Part shown: piece after piece, positions 1-10,800 of the stretch | Position numbering within the stretch: the first letter of the stretch is position 1 | Layout of the letters: the number at the start of each line of letters is the position of its first letter | Assembly (NCBI GenBank): GCA_030522415.1 | Contig: CM060108.1 | Span: 36,212,256-36,276,255 of the forward strand | DNA length: 64,000 nt | Origin: Channallabes apus | Lineage: Eukaryota; Chordata; Actinopteri; Siluriformes; Clariidae | Direction: 5' to 3' | Program-made: the position numbers and the translations under genes | Notes under the pieces: generated by a model | Database searches by the model: none | What the model was told of the DNA's origin: nothing | What the model saw: the letters and a program-made list of their open reading frames with translations, nothing else

Positions 1-487
1 TATGGCCCTGGAAGATTAATTTATCAATATCCTTGCGAAGTAAAACTCACATGATTACCATTGTTCAAACTAAAGTAAAACTAAAGTAGCAATTGAATTG
101 AACTGTTTGATTGCCAAACTAACAATAACTTTCTGTTACTGTTTCCTTGTGTTCTTTAAAAGAGCACACACTAAGAGCACACACTCCCAGCTCTGTATCA
201 GCCGTGTTTCTCCCTCAGTGATTATTATGATCCCTGGTCATGTGACTAAGTGTATATTATATTATAAAAGCCTCCAGGTTGTTTTTCATGTAATTTAATT
301 TATCTTGTTTAGATTTGTTATGTTATGCACATTGCTTTAATTAAATAAACATTTTAAGCATTGATGAAACCGTTTAACAATGTTAAATATTACTGTATAT
401 ATTTAATGTGTTTCTTTAAGGTAAAATATAAGCTAAATAAGTCTTTAAGTAATGATTTTCCTGTTGCTAATATGCTAGATACCTTTT

Positions 488-525
<38 letters not shown>
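488..525. repeat. (AAT)n microsatellite
   Basis: About twelve consecutive AAT trinucleotides. A short reading frame through it would give an Asn homopolymer and is not a gene. Confidence 0.95.
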
Positions 526-526
<1 letters not shown>

Positions 527-633
527 GAATATGTAATCTATGAAGGATAGGAGCATATACATTTGTTATCTGTATATTTATGATTAGGTAGGCTGTTCCA
601 TTGTTGCATCATATAATCTAATGTTTTTTAGGA

Positions 634-860
634 GCTGCTGTTAGTCTTTTGGCTAACCCTTACAGGGTTACCACAGCGGACCATCCAATCCACACAACAA
701 CTTGGCACAGGTTTTATGCCGGATGCCCTTCCTGATGCAACTCTTGCATTTTTATCCAGGCTTAGAACCAGAATTGCATCCAGTGGCTGGAGTTTGTATA
801 TTGGCTGGGAGCAACTCAGGCCTTAGGCAAAAAAATCTTACTAATGAGCCACCAATTCCC
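634..860. repeat. Dispersed teleost repeat (GCCACAGCGGA family), copy 1
   Basis: Shares a block reading roughly CCACAGCGGA, ACTTGGCACAGGTTTTA, CCGGATGCCCTTCCTGA, then a CATCCAGTGGCTGG segment, with copies at about 13805-14035 and 61050-61240. All three end in a tRNA-like GGGAATCGAACC or GGGAGCAACTC stretch. Three copies in 64 kb show it is dispersed. I do not recognise its class with certainty; the tail suggests a SINE-like composite. Confidence 0.7.
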
Positions 861-1147
861 TTAAAGCTATTTGTAAATTTTTGTAAGATGTTCATACTGA
901 ACCTTCATATAAATCTTAAGGGGTATAAAGCTCACGGTAGCTGAAACACCAGTGAGTCAAAAGTAGAAGTAAAGTTTGAAAGCCTAAGGCAAAGAAAAAA
1001 TATAGAAGTTAACTAAAGCAATGCTTATTAAGAATTTTTTTAACTCTTCTTTTTGAAAGTTATATTTTTATGGTTAATTAAACATGGTGATAAAGCACTC
1101 CGAGTGTTCACTCTTTTTTTCCTGTTTGCTGGTGAGCTCTGTGCCCC

Positions 1148-1160
1148 GTTGCTTGGTTAC
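1148..1160 (+). promoter_or_regulatory. Candidate RFX X-box upstream of the CCDC166-like gene
   Basis: The sequence GTTGCTTGGTTAC fits the RFX X-box pattern RYYNYY-RRNRAC with one mismatch in the second half-site. It lies about 130 bp before the start codon of a coiled-coil gene whose relatives (DUF4515 proteins such as BBOF1) are ciliary. The motif is seen; function is inferred, and X-box-like matches also occur by chance. Confidence 0.35.
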
Positions 1161-1291
1161 AGAGACACAAAGGAGCGCGTGTTCACAACTATAACGGACA
1201 AACACAACAGCAGCAAGTTATCTGTTTCTGTTGCTCGTTATAGCTGCTCTGTGCTGGGATCGAACTCCTGATCTCGTTAGTGCTGCACACA

Positions 1292-1416
1292 ATGGCACCG
1301 AAGAAGAAGAAGAAAGCTGAAGCGTCAGGAGGCGCGGGGAAAGAGGCAGACAAAGAAGCAGAAGCTGAGAGACAAGCACAGTTACACAAAGAGTAAGAGA
1401 AAAAAAATCACACAGT

Positions 1417-1503
<87 letters not shown>

Positions 1504-1587
1504 CTGTTTTGGTTTTTGATTCTCAGGTATGAAATTCTGACTGAAATATTCAGAAATCTCAAAAGGAGGGCAGACCAACTGTATCCT

Positions 1588-1641
<54 letters not shown>

Positions 1642-1956
1642 TGAGAATTTTTCTCTTCCTCTTTGTGTAACTGTGCATACACCTACACAAAACCACACAC
1701 CTACACAAACATAGCCATACACAAACAGGAAACATATTACCTCACACACATACATACACACACAACCACATATACACATAATTACAAACACAACCACATC
1801 ATACACACAATCACACACAACCACTCTCACATCCTCAAATACACACTATTAAATAATGCTTCTTGATGTTAAGGCAATTTAACTCAAGTCGACTCCAGAC
1901 GAAAAGATAATGAGATTCTTCAGAATGAGACCAACCAGATACGCATCGAAAGTGTG

Positions 1957-1993
<37 letters not shown>

Positions 1994-4900
1994 CAATGCA
2001 ATGCAAAGTCTACATCATTTTTAGTAATGCATAAAATATATGAAACGAGATTTTTTTAAAAAGGGGAAAAAATGGCAATCTGCCTAAATTAAATTGGTTT
2101 ACAGATGAAAGCAGTGACTGTGGCAGAGTGCTACATACTTCATAGCATTTTTTTACACATTAAAACATGCACTTTTATTCAGAGTGCAAGCTTAAATCTA
2201 TAGTACCAGACAAAATGGTCACAAATGGTCACAGGTGGTCAACTCATCTTAGCAAAACCACACCACTTTGCTTGGTACACAGTGAAATGAAACAGCTTCC
2301 CACAGGACCATGTTGCTACACAAAACAGATCTGCTATGTGTCCAACAGTATGCAAACAGTGCAAGACAGTACAATTAATACAAACAAAAACAGAACAGAC
2401 TAGTAGGCCCAGTACAGGACAATACAGTGGTGACCAGTATCCAGTTTTAATGAATAAATGAACATGAACAGAACATGTTTTTAGCAGCAATAGTGCAGGT
2501 GTGCAAAGACTTTGTAGGTATATAGGTTGTACCTACTGGTGTGGGTTGACTGGCATTTCCAAATGCAAAAGTGTATGTGCCCCTAGGGTGTATTGAATAG
2601 GAACAATATGGTAAAGTAAGTTGTGTGGAAGTGGAGAGACCCAAACGAGGCTTTGCTTAAAAAGTTTTAAAGAGACCTGTGTACAGTGGCTTGCAAAAGT
2701 ATTCGGCCCCCTTGAACTTTTCCACATTTTGTCACATTACAGCCACAAAAATGAATCAATGTCATTGGAATTCCATGTGAAAGACCAATACAAAGTGGTG
2801 TACACGTGAGAAGTGGAACGAAAATCATACATGATTCCAAACATTTTTTACAAATAAATAACTGCAGAGTGGGGTGTGCGTAATTATTCAGCCCCCTTTG
2901 GTCTGAATGCAGTCAGTTGGCCATAGACATTGCCTGATGAGTACTAATGACTAAATAGAGTGCACCTGTGTGTAATCTAATGTCAGTAGAAATACAGCTG
3001 CTCTGTGACGGCCTCAGAGGTTGTCTAAGAGAATATTGGGAGCAACAACACCATGAAGTCCAAAGAACACACCAGACAGGTCAGGGATAAAGTTATTGGA
3101 AATTTAATGCAGGCTTAGGCTACAAAAAGATTTCCAAATCCTTGAACATCCCACAGAGCACTGTTCAAGCGATCATTCAGAAATGGAAGGAGTATGGCGC
3201 AACTGTAAACCTACCAAGACAAGGCTGTCCACTTAAACTCACTTAAGCTGCAGAGATCTACTGCTCAGGTGGGGGAATCTGTCCATAGGACAACTTATTA
3301 GTCGTGCACTTCACAAAGTTGGCCTTTATGGAAGCGTGGCAAGAAGAAAGCCATTGTTAACAGAAAACCATAAGAAGTCCTGTTTGCAGTTTGCCACAAG
3401 CCATGGCTTTCATGGGAAAAATGTGGAAGACGGTGCTCTGGTCAGATGAGACCAAAATGGAACTTTTTGGCCAAAACGCTATGTGTGGAGGAAAACTAAC
3501 ACTGCACATCACTCTGAACACACCATCCCCACTGTCAAATATGGTGGTGGCAGCATCACGCTCTGGGTGTGCTTCTCTTCAGCAGGGACAGGGAAGCTGG
3601 TCAGAGTTGATGGGAAGATGGATGGAGCCAAATACAGGGCAATCTTGGAAGAAAACCTCTTGGAGTCTGCAAAAGACTTGAGACTGAGGCGGAGGTTCAC
3701 CTTCCAGCAGGACAACGACCCTAAACATAAAGCCAGGACAGCAATGGAATGGTTTAAAACAAAACATATCCACGTGTTAGAATGGCCCAGTCAAAGTCCA
3801 GATCTAAATCCAATCGAGAATCTGTGGCAAGATCTGAAAACTGCTGTTGACAAACGCTGTCCATCTAATCTGACTGAGCTGGAGGGCCGAATACTTTTGC
3901 AAGCCACTGTACTGTATATACAGTAAGTGTTATTATTGTTGGTTTAAAAAAAAAAGAGAGCAGTCAGATGAAAGTGCGCACATGTTCATAAAGGCAAAAA
4001 AGGCAAATGTTTGTACATTATCATTTCAGAGAAATATAAAAACAAAAAATAAAAAACACTGACATGTGTGCTATTTAACATCCACACCAGGATTCACTCA
4101 ACCCTGATTAAAAACATGACGATTAAAAACAGACCATTCCACCCAAAGTTGCTAACCAGTATTAGATGTAGAGTTCATAAACTTGCATGTGTTTTTGCTG
4201 TTTCAGTCTATTGAAATTGATCTTTGTATTTCCCTGTGTACTGCTTGACATTTCAGAGTGCACATATAGTACAGTATGACCCCCCCCCCCTCTCTCTCTC
4301 TCTCTCTATCATCTTTGCAGCAAGAGTATGTGTCATACATATCAAAGCAGGCACAGAAGCGTGAGGATGCGCTTGCTGTTCTGAGCAAGCAGAGGGAGCA
4401 GAAGCTGGGGGAGCTCAGTAAAGAGAGAGAGGAGATAGTGGAGAAACACAAAAAGCAGGTCAACGGTGTGTATGTGTCTGAGTGTGGAAATCATACTGTA
4501 CAGCATGTGCATCTGTGAGTGTGTATAAAATGTGTAAAGAGGAAGATCATATGAGAGACATCAGATTCTGAAATGGAATGTGAGGCTGATACCAGACCGA
4601 TGAAGTCTGTTATTTTTGAAGTTTTTGCCCTAATAGACTAATTCCATTTAGCATCATTCCAACAGTTATATTTTATTTATGTTATTTTATTTTGTATTTG
4701 CACTGATCCCCTTTTCTTTAATTCAATTCAATTCAAATTAATTTTATTTGTATAGCGCTTTTAACAATTGTCATTGTCACAAAGCAGCTTCACACAATCA
4801 AATGAATTATTTAAGTTTAACTACTCTGCATGCCTTAAATTGTGGCATGGGGAGAAATAAAGCTTTTTTTATTTAATATAATTAAATTGAATAGAATCAG

Positions 4901-6189
4901 GTGTTAAATCAAGCTTTTTTTATTTGTTTTTTGTTATAATATGATATGTACTGTACTAACATCATAACTATTTTTTTGTGTGTGTTTTAAGAACTGAATA
5001 AGGAGATTTTGGAGAAGGGGGCTGAGTTGGAACAGCTGAATTTTGAAATAGCTGAACACGAGAATGTTCAGGTATCCATAAAAAAACCTTTTTGTGTGTT
5101 CTGTTTAAGAATTTCTAGCTCTTTTTTTTTTTTTTACTTTATTAGATTTTATGAGGCACTGTCATAAAATTAGCATCTCCAGGGTCGCCTTGCATCTCCA
5201 GGGTCCGGGTTCGATTCCTGGCCAGGCTCGATTCTAGTCTGTGTGCCTGGAGTTTGCATGTTCTCCTCGTACTTGATGGGTTTCCTCGTGGTACTTTAGT
5301 TTCCTCCCACAGTCCAAAGACATGCAGATTAGGGTTATTGGCGTTCCCAAATTGCCTGTAGTGTGTGAATGAGTGTGTATGTGTGTGCCCTGAGACGGAT
5401 TGGCACCGCGTCTCGTGCCCTAAGTCTCCTTGGATAGGCTCCAGCCCCCCCCCCCCCCCCCCCCCCAACCCCGAATAGAGGATAAAGTGGTATACATAAG
5501 GAGTGAGTGAGTGAGTGAGTGAGATTTTATTAACGTTATGTTGTCTATGTGTAAATGTTCCAACATGTCATAAAGTGCTGAATTAGTGCAGTATGCGTGA
5601 TAAATAAACAGATTTTACTATAAAATGGTGTGACTGTAATTCTAATAAAAAATTTGATATTAAACGTGTGTTTGTATACTGTAGCATCTTCAGCAGCAGC
5701 AGTTGGGCAGTATAGCTGAGCTGGAGCAGGAACTAACATCTGCACGCTGTCGTCACTCTGAGACCCTTCAAGCTCTCAAAGCGAGCAGTCTTAGAGAGAA
5801 GGAGCGCTACCAGGTTGAGGCTAAACACAAGGTGCGGGAACTCACCTTCAAAGTTAACAAGGTACGTGTAAGACTCTACACTTTCATAGGCCCAACCCAA
5901 TACACTGAACTCTGAATTCATTTGAATTCATATCTCTTTCTCTCTCTCACTGTATCTCTCTTTCTCTCACTGTCTGTCCCTTGCTCAGGAAGTGTCTGTC
6001 TGTCTGCTTTCTTACCTGCAACAGGTGTCTGAAGAGAACCATCGCCTGCATCAGGAACTGCAGCAGACGATTCAGAGAGCTCGAGCTCTCCGCAGCCGCC
6101 AGGAGCTCCTGGAGACACAGCGCAGACAACTGCTCCTGGAGAAAGAGTATTCGCGGGAGCTCCAGCATCTGCGCGCCTCCACAAAATAA
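1292..6189 (+). CDS. ccdc166: CCDC166-like coiled-coil protein (DUF4515 family), seven exons
   Basis: Exons by reading-frame continuity: 1292-1392, 1527-1580, 1899-1953, 4321-4465, 4992-5071, 5685-5861 and 5989-6189. All junctions are GT/AG, phases match throughout, and the total is 813 nt (270 aa plus TAA). The start MAPKKKKK resembles the MAPKKKR start I recall for vertebrate CCDC166. Residues 71-77 (QEYVSYI) and the run through SIAELEQEL to the end align without gaps to the CCDC166 middle and C-terminal coiled coil. The protein is charged heptad-rich helix from about residue 35 to 260, with no signal peptide or membrane segment. It lacks the long Ser/Pro tail of the mammalian protein, so it is shorter. 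Family members are poorly characterised; a ciliary or basal-body role is inferred from relatives. Intron 3 carries a Tc1 element and intron 5 a SINE. The exon 2 donor (GTATCC) is weak and was chosen because it restores the frame. Confidence 0.72.
1414..1498. repeat. (GT)n microsatellite in intron 1
   Basis: About 40 GT dinucleotides directly after the exon 1 donor region. With the (CA)n tract at 1592-1639 in the next intron it could pair as an inverted repeat flanking the short exon 2. Confidence 0.95.
1592..1639. repeat. (CA)n microsatellite in intron 2
   Basis: About 24 CA dinucleotides starting 12 bp after the exon 2 donor. A further (CA)n run lies at about 1958-1987, just after exon 3. 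Confidence 0.95.
2684..3909 (+). mobile_element. Tc1-like transposon, internally deleted (family A)
   Basis: Bounded by TA dinucleotides. The ends read CAGTGGCTTGCAAAAGTATTC and its inverted complement GAATACTTTTGCAAGCCACTG. It is the same family as 56786-58355 but about 340 bp shorter: sequence is missing before the right end, where the transposase frame runs straight into the inverted repeat near 3886, and also in the N-terminal part. It sits in intron 3 of the CCDC166-like gene, in the same orientation. Confidence 0.9.
3052..3890 (+). pseudogene. Broken Tc1-like transposase (family A)
   Basis: The N-terminal part, near a methionine at 3052, encodes a paired-like helix-turn-helix region, disrupted by stops and frame changes. 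From about 3400 a catalytic region is readable: a WSDET motif (first Asp), QQDNDPKH (second Asp) and SPDLNPIE (catalytic Glu). The C-terminus is lost because the element is deleted near 3886. No intact protein can be made. Confidence 0.85.
3927..4320. other. Intron 3 remainder, no gene seen
   Basis: AT-rich intronic sequence ending in a poly-C/(TC)n tract (4279-4308) that forms the polypyrimidine tract of the exon 4 acceptor. Confidence 0.6.
4718..4830. repeat. Dispersed repeat (TTTATTTGTATAGCGCTTTTAACAA type)
   Basis: Contains the ATTTTATTTGTATAGCGCTT and CAAAGCAGCTTCACA blocks that I recognise as a very common teleost interspersed sequence. Only one clear copy is visible in this window. 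It is intronic. Confidence 0.6.
5165..5495 (+). repeat. tRNA-related SINE-like repeat (family S1), copy 1
   Basis: Carries a B-box-like GGGTTCGATTCCTGG, then GGAGTTTGCATGTTCTCC, the TTTCCTCCCACAGTCC and AAAGACATGCAGATTAGG blocks, and a GGATAGGCTCCAGCC segment, ending in poly-C and a (GAGT)n tail. Other copies lie at 42265-42620 and 59886-60058. The last one truncates a PRY-SPRY exon, which shows mobility within this locus. Confidence 0.8.
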
Positions 6190-7436
6190 GAAGATGTCAG
6201 CACAAGAGCAGCTGCTTCCATCTGACAGGTCCGGGGATACTAGATATTAAACCACACTTTGATTAGTTATATGTTTACTAATAGAACGTGTAAATGTTGA
6301 TTATTGATTATTCTTGAGGTCTTGATTTAATCTATGAACTTGTTCTGTAATGAGAAAGTATACAACATGTTGGTACAATCTGACAGTCTGACAAAGTGCA
6401 ATCAGATAATTATGATTTATACAAATCTTATTACACATTTAATAGTACTCTAAATTTCTTTTGATTGTGTAAAGCTTTGCAACAATGAGGCGTTATTATA
6501 TAAATATGATTTTATTGAATTAAATTAGTAGTTTCATGTCAAATGTCAGGGTAATAAAATTTACGGACAAAATCTTCTTTAAAAAGAGCTTTAGTGAGTA
6601 AATGGTTTGGTTTCTCACATTAGTTTGGTCGATAAGAGGAATAAGAGAAAAATGTTCTCAGATGCGAAATATTAAGGAATTTTTTTACTTTTATCTTCTG
6701 GAATTTATGTTCCACATTTTGTTATGTTACAGCCTTATTACAAAATGGATTAAATTCATTAATTTCCTAAAAATTCTAAAAACAACATCCCATAATGATA
6801 ATGTAAATGATGTTTGTTTAAAATCTAAACGAACATCATTTGTAATAAATTGACAAATTGAGCGATCGTAGAAATTGGCCTCTTAGTAACGGAGGTGACC
6901 AAGACCCTGATGGTCACTCTAAAAAATGCCAGCGTTTCTCTGTGGTGAGACGAGAAACTTCCAGGGAAAAATATCTTGTAGCACCATACCCAAAAAGACT
7001 TTGGTGCCAAAGGTACTAATTGGTGCCACAGGTACCAAAAAAAGGTTTTTAAAAATGTTAGTTTCTTATGGTCTGAGAGTTCTTCAGTTTCTCTGTAATA
7101 TATGGAATCTAATTCCCACTCTCGGATTGGCTGCATTAACAAGGGGGCAGGGCACGGAGCTGATAAAGACTGATATTCAGGAAGGTCATTATGTGCTGTG
7201 ACCATCTGCTCACTTGCAACAGAATAAAACAATAGCTTTTTATTAAATTTTACTCTCTTTTAAATTACAAAATAACAAAAATCTTTTTTTTTTTAAATAA
7301 GAGGGGTGTTCAAGTCAATCCAGCACTTTTGAATTATAACAGTAATTAGAGTAAAAACTAATCTGAATAACATTAGACTGTAACAGTGTGTAAGTTGAAC
7401 ATAAGTGTAGTGAGGTTGAGCTCACTGGAGCTGCTC
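6190..7436. other. Intergenic DNA with a degenerate Tc1 remnant
   Basis: AATAAA at about 6553 could serve the CCDC166-like gene. From about 6690 to 6975 the sequence resembles decayed Tc1 DNA (TTCCACATTTTGTTATGTTACAG, then the antisense of a transposase segment). A 135-residue open frame on the minus strand (6825-7232) crosses this remnant and has no recognisable domain. No gene is seen. Confidence 0.55.
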
Positions 7437-7801
7437 CTGTCATGTTTCTTACGGTGTCTGCGTCGGAGGTGAGTGCGAGGCATGATCGCGGAGGCGAGCT
7501 GACGGTTTAACAGAGTACTTTATTTAGATTTTCACACAAAAGCATAAAACAAGCGAAATCCCTCCAACACAAACTAAACTTAAAACGACTAATGCTAGAC
7601 GCCTGACTGAGATTCAGTCAGGCTATTTATAGAACTAAACATAAATCAATTACTAATTGGCTTACCTCGGTTCAGGTGAGCTTCTACGTCACCTGACCGA
7701 GGTGCAAACTGGGAACTGAAGTTTAACATTAAACATAAACCAAACTACAAAACAAAACCCAAACCCGGGCGTTAGGCGCCCTCTAGGGGTCAACCGTCAC
7801 A
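7437..7801 (-). repeat. 3' LTR of the repeat-ORF element
   Basis: No substitution or indel was seen on reading it against the 12145-12509 copy. It supplies the stop codon of the internal ORF (TGA at 7799-7797) within its first bases in element sense. Confidence 0.9.
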
Positions 7802-10800
7802 GTACCCCCCCAAAAAAAATGCTCCTCTGGAGCATCATCGGAGGCCCCGGACACCCACCCCAATGTTCTACCTTCCACCTCCTGACCAGGAGGCTGGGTG
7901 ACGGGGCTGGAGACGTGCTCGGCGGTGGCAGAGCTGGAGACGTGCTCGGCGGTGGCAGAGCTGGAGACGTGCTCGGCCGTGGCAGGGCTGGAGACGTGCT
8001 CGGCCGTGGCAGGGCTGGTGACGTGCTCGGCCGTGGCAGGGCTGGTGACGTGCTCGGCCGTGGCAGGGCTGGTGACGTGCTCGGCCGTGGCAGGGCTGGT
8101 GACGTGCTCGGCCGTGGCAGGGCTGGTGCTGCACTCGACGACGGCGTTGGAGCGGTCACTGCGCTCGACGACGGCGTTGGAGCGGTCACTGCGCTCGACG
8201 ACGGCGTTGGAGCGGTCACTGCGCTCGACGACGGCGTTGGAGCGGTCACTGCGCTCGACGACGGCGTTGGAGCGGTCACTGCGCTCGACGACGGCGTTGG
8301 AGCGGTCACTGCGCTCGACGACGGCGTTGGAGCGGTCACTGCGCTCGACGACGGCGTTGGAGCGGTCACGGCGCTCGACGACGGCGTTGGAGCGTGCACG
8401 GCGCTCGACGACGGCGTTGGAGCGTGGGCAGAGTTCGACGACTGCATGGGAGCTTGTGCGGAGCTCGACGACTGCGTAGGAGCTTGTGCGGAGCTCGACG
8501 ACTGCGTTGGAGCTTGTGCTGAGCTCGACGACTGCGGTGGAGCTTGTGCGGAGCTCGACGACTGCGCTGGAGCTTGTGCGGAGCTCGACGACTGCGTTGG
8601 AGCTTGTGCGGAGCTCGACGACTGCGTTGGAGCTTGTGCGGAGCTCGACGACTGCGTTGGAGCTTGTGCGGAGCTCGACGACTGCGTTGGAGCTTGTGCG
8701 GAGCTCGACGACTCTGTTCGGGTTTTTGCAGAGCTCAACCGCGGCGTTGGAGCGTGCATTGCGCTCGACGACGACGTTGGAGCTTTTGCAGAGCTCAACA
8801 GCGGCGTTGGAGCGTGCACTGCGCTCGACGACGACGTTGGAGCTTTTGCAGAGCTCAACAGCGGCGTTGGAGCGTGCACTGCGCTCGACGACGACGTTGG
8901 AGCTTTTGCAGAGCTCAACAGCGGCGTTGGAGCGTGCACTGCGCTCGACGACGACGTTGGAGCTTTTGCAGAGCTCGACAGCGGCGTTGGAGCGTGCACT
9001 GCGCTCGACGACGACGTTGGAGCTTTTGCAGAGCTCGACAGCGGCGTTGGAGCGTGCACTGCGCTCGACGACGACGTTGGAGCTTTTGCAGAGCTCGACA
9101 GCGGCGTTGGAGCGTGCACTGCGCTCGACGACGACGTTGGAGCTTTTGCAGAGCTCACCAGCGGCGTTGGGGCTTGCACTGCGCTCGACGACGACGTTGG
9201 AGCTTTTGCAGAGCTCGACAGCGGCGTTGGAGCGTGCACTGCGCTCGACGACGACGTTGGAGCTTTTGCAGAGCTCAACAGCGGCGTTGGAGCGGTCACT
9301 GCGCTCGACGACGGCGGTGGAGCGGTCACTGCGCTCGACGACGGCGGTGGAGCGGTCACTGCGCTCGACGACGGCGGTGGAGCGGTCACTGCGCTCGACG
9401 ACGGCGGTGGAGCGGTCACTGCGCTCGACGACGGCGGTGGAGCGGTCACTGCGCTCGACGACGGCGGTGGAGCTTTTGCAGGGCTCAACTGCGGCGTGGG
9501 AGCGTGCAGTGCGCTCGACTGCGGCGTGGGAGCGTGCAGTGCGCTCGACTGCGGCGTGGGAGCGTGCAGTGCGCTCGACTGCGGCGTGGGAGCGTGCAGT
9601 GCGCTCGACTGCGGCGTGGGAGCGTGCAGTGCGCTCGACTGCGGCGTGGGAGCGTGCAGTGCGCTCGACTGCGGCGTGGGAGCGTGCAGTGCGCTCGACT
9701 GCGGCGTGGGAGCGTGCAGTGCGCTCGACAGCGGCGTGGGAGCGTGCAGTGCGCTCGACAGCGGCGTGGGAGCGTGCAGTGCGCTCGACAGCGGCGTGGG
9801 AGCGTGCAGTGCGCTCGACAGCGGCGTGGGAGCGTGCAGTGCGCTCGACAGCGGCGAGGGAGCGTGCAGTGCGCTCGACAGCGGCGAGGGAGCGTGCAGT
9901 GCGCTCGACAGCGGCGAGGGAGCGTGCCGTGCGCTCGACAGCGGCGTTGGAGCGTGCAGTGCGCTCGACAGCGGCGTTGGAGCGTACTCGGCGCTCGACA
10001 GCGACGTTGGAGCGTACTCGGCGCTCGACAGCGGCGTTGGAGCGTACTCGGCGCTCGACAGCGGCGTTGGAGCGTACTCGGCGCTCGACAGCGGCGTTGG
10101 AGCGTACTCGGCGCTCGACAGCGGCGTTGGAGCGTACTCGGCGCTCGACAGCGGCGTTGGAGCGTACTCGGCGCTCGACAGCGGCGTTGGAGCGTACTCG
10201 GCGCTCGACAGCGACGTTGGGACGTACTCGGCGCTCGACAGCGGCGTTGGAGCGTGCCGTGCGTTCGCCAGTTCCACGTCGTCCTCAAAGCCGGGAGGCG
10301 GCAGGAGAACAGGTGCATGGGACAGCGGCTGATGGCGTGCTAGCTCGCTATCCTCGAAGCCGGGAGGCGGCGGCAGAACAGGTGCATGGGACAGCGGCTG
10401 CTGGCGTGCTAGCTCGCTATCCTCGAAGCCGGGAGGCGGCGGCAGAACAGGTGCATGGGACAGCGGCTGCTGGCGTGCTAGCTCGCTATCCTCGAAGCCG
10501 GGAGGCGGCGGCAGAACGAGAGCGTCGGTCAGCTGCTGCTGACACGCTGGTTCGCTGTCCTCGAAGCCGGGAGGCGGCGGCAGAACAGGTGCATGGGACA
10601 GCGGCTGCTGGCGTGCTAGCTCGCTATCCTCGAAGCCGGGAGGCGGCGGCAGAACAGGTGCATGGGACAGCGGCTGCTGGCGTGCTAGCTCGCTATCCTC
10701 GAAGCCGGGAGGCGGCGGCAGAACAGGTGTCTTGGTCGTTGGAGCTTGTGCAGGGCTCGACAGCGTTGGAGCGTGCACGGCGCTCAACTGCAACGGTGGA

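Larger units (their letters stand above)
1..1291. other. Upstream intergenic DNA, no gene seen
   Basis: AT-rich sequence before the first coding exon. It holds an (AAT)n run and one dispersed repeat copy, both listed separately. No open frame here has coding character; the short ones run through simple repeat or repeat-derived sequence. Confidence 0.6.

Noticed and set aside
1408..1830. Open frames rich in CVCVCV or HTHTHT
   Set aside because: Translations of (GT)n/(CA)n microsatellites. The same applies near 31498-31853, 43774-44039 and 59902-60220.
5142..5468. 108-residue minus-strand frame starting with poly-Gly
   Set aside because: Translation of the poly-C tail and body of the S1 SINE.
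6825..7232. 135-residue minus-strand frame as a gene
   Set aside because: It crosses a degenerate Tc1 segment, shows no domain, and has no splice or promoter context.
7819..10332. 837-codon plus-strand open frame over the repeat array as a gene
   Set aside because: It follows from stop-free 30-bp units. The element's LTR polarity, PPT, PBS and TATA box all point to minus-strand transcription. Kept only as a minor observation.
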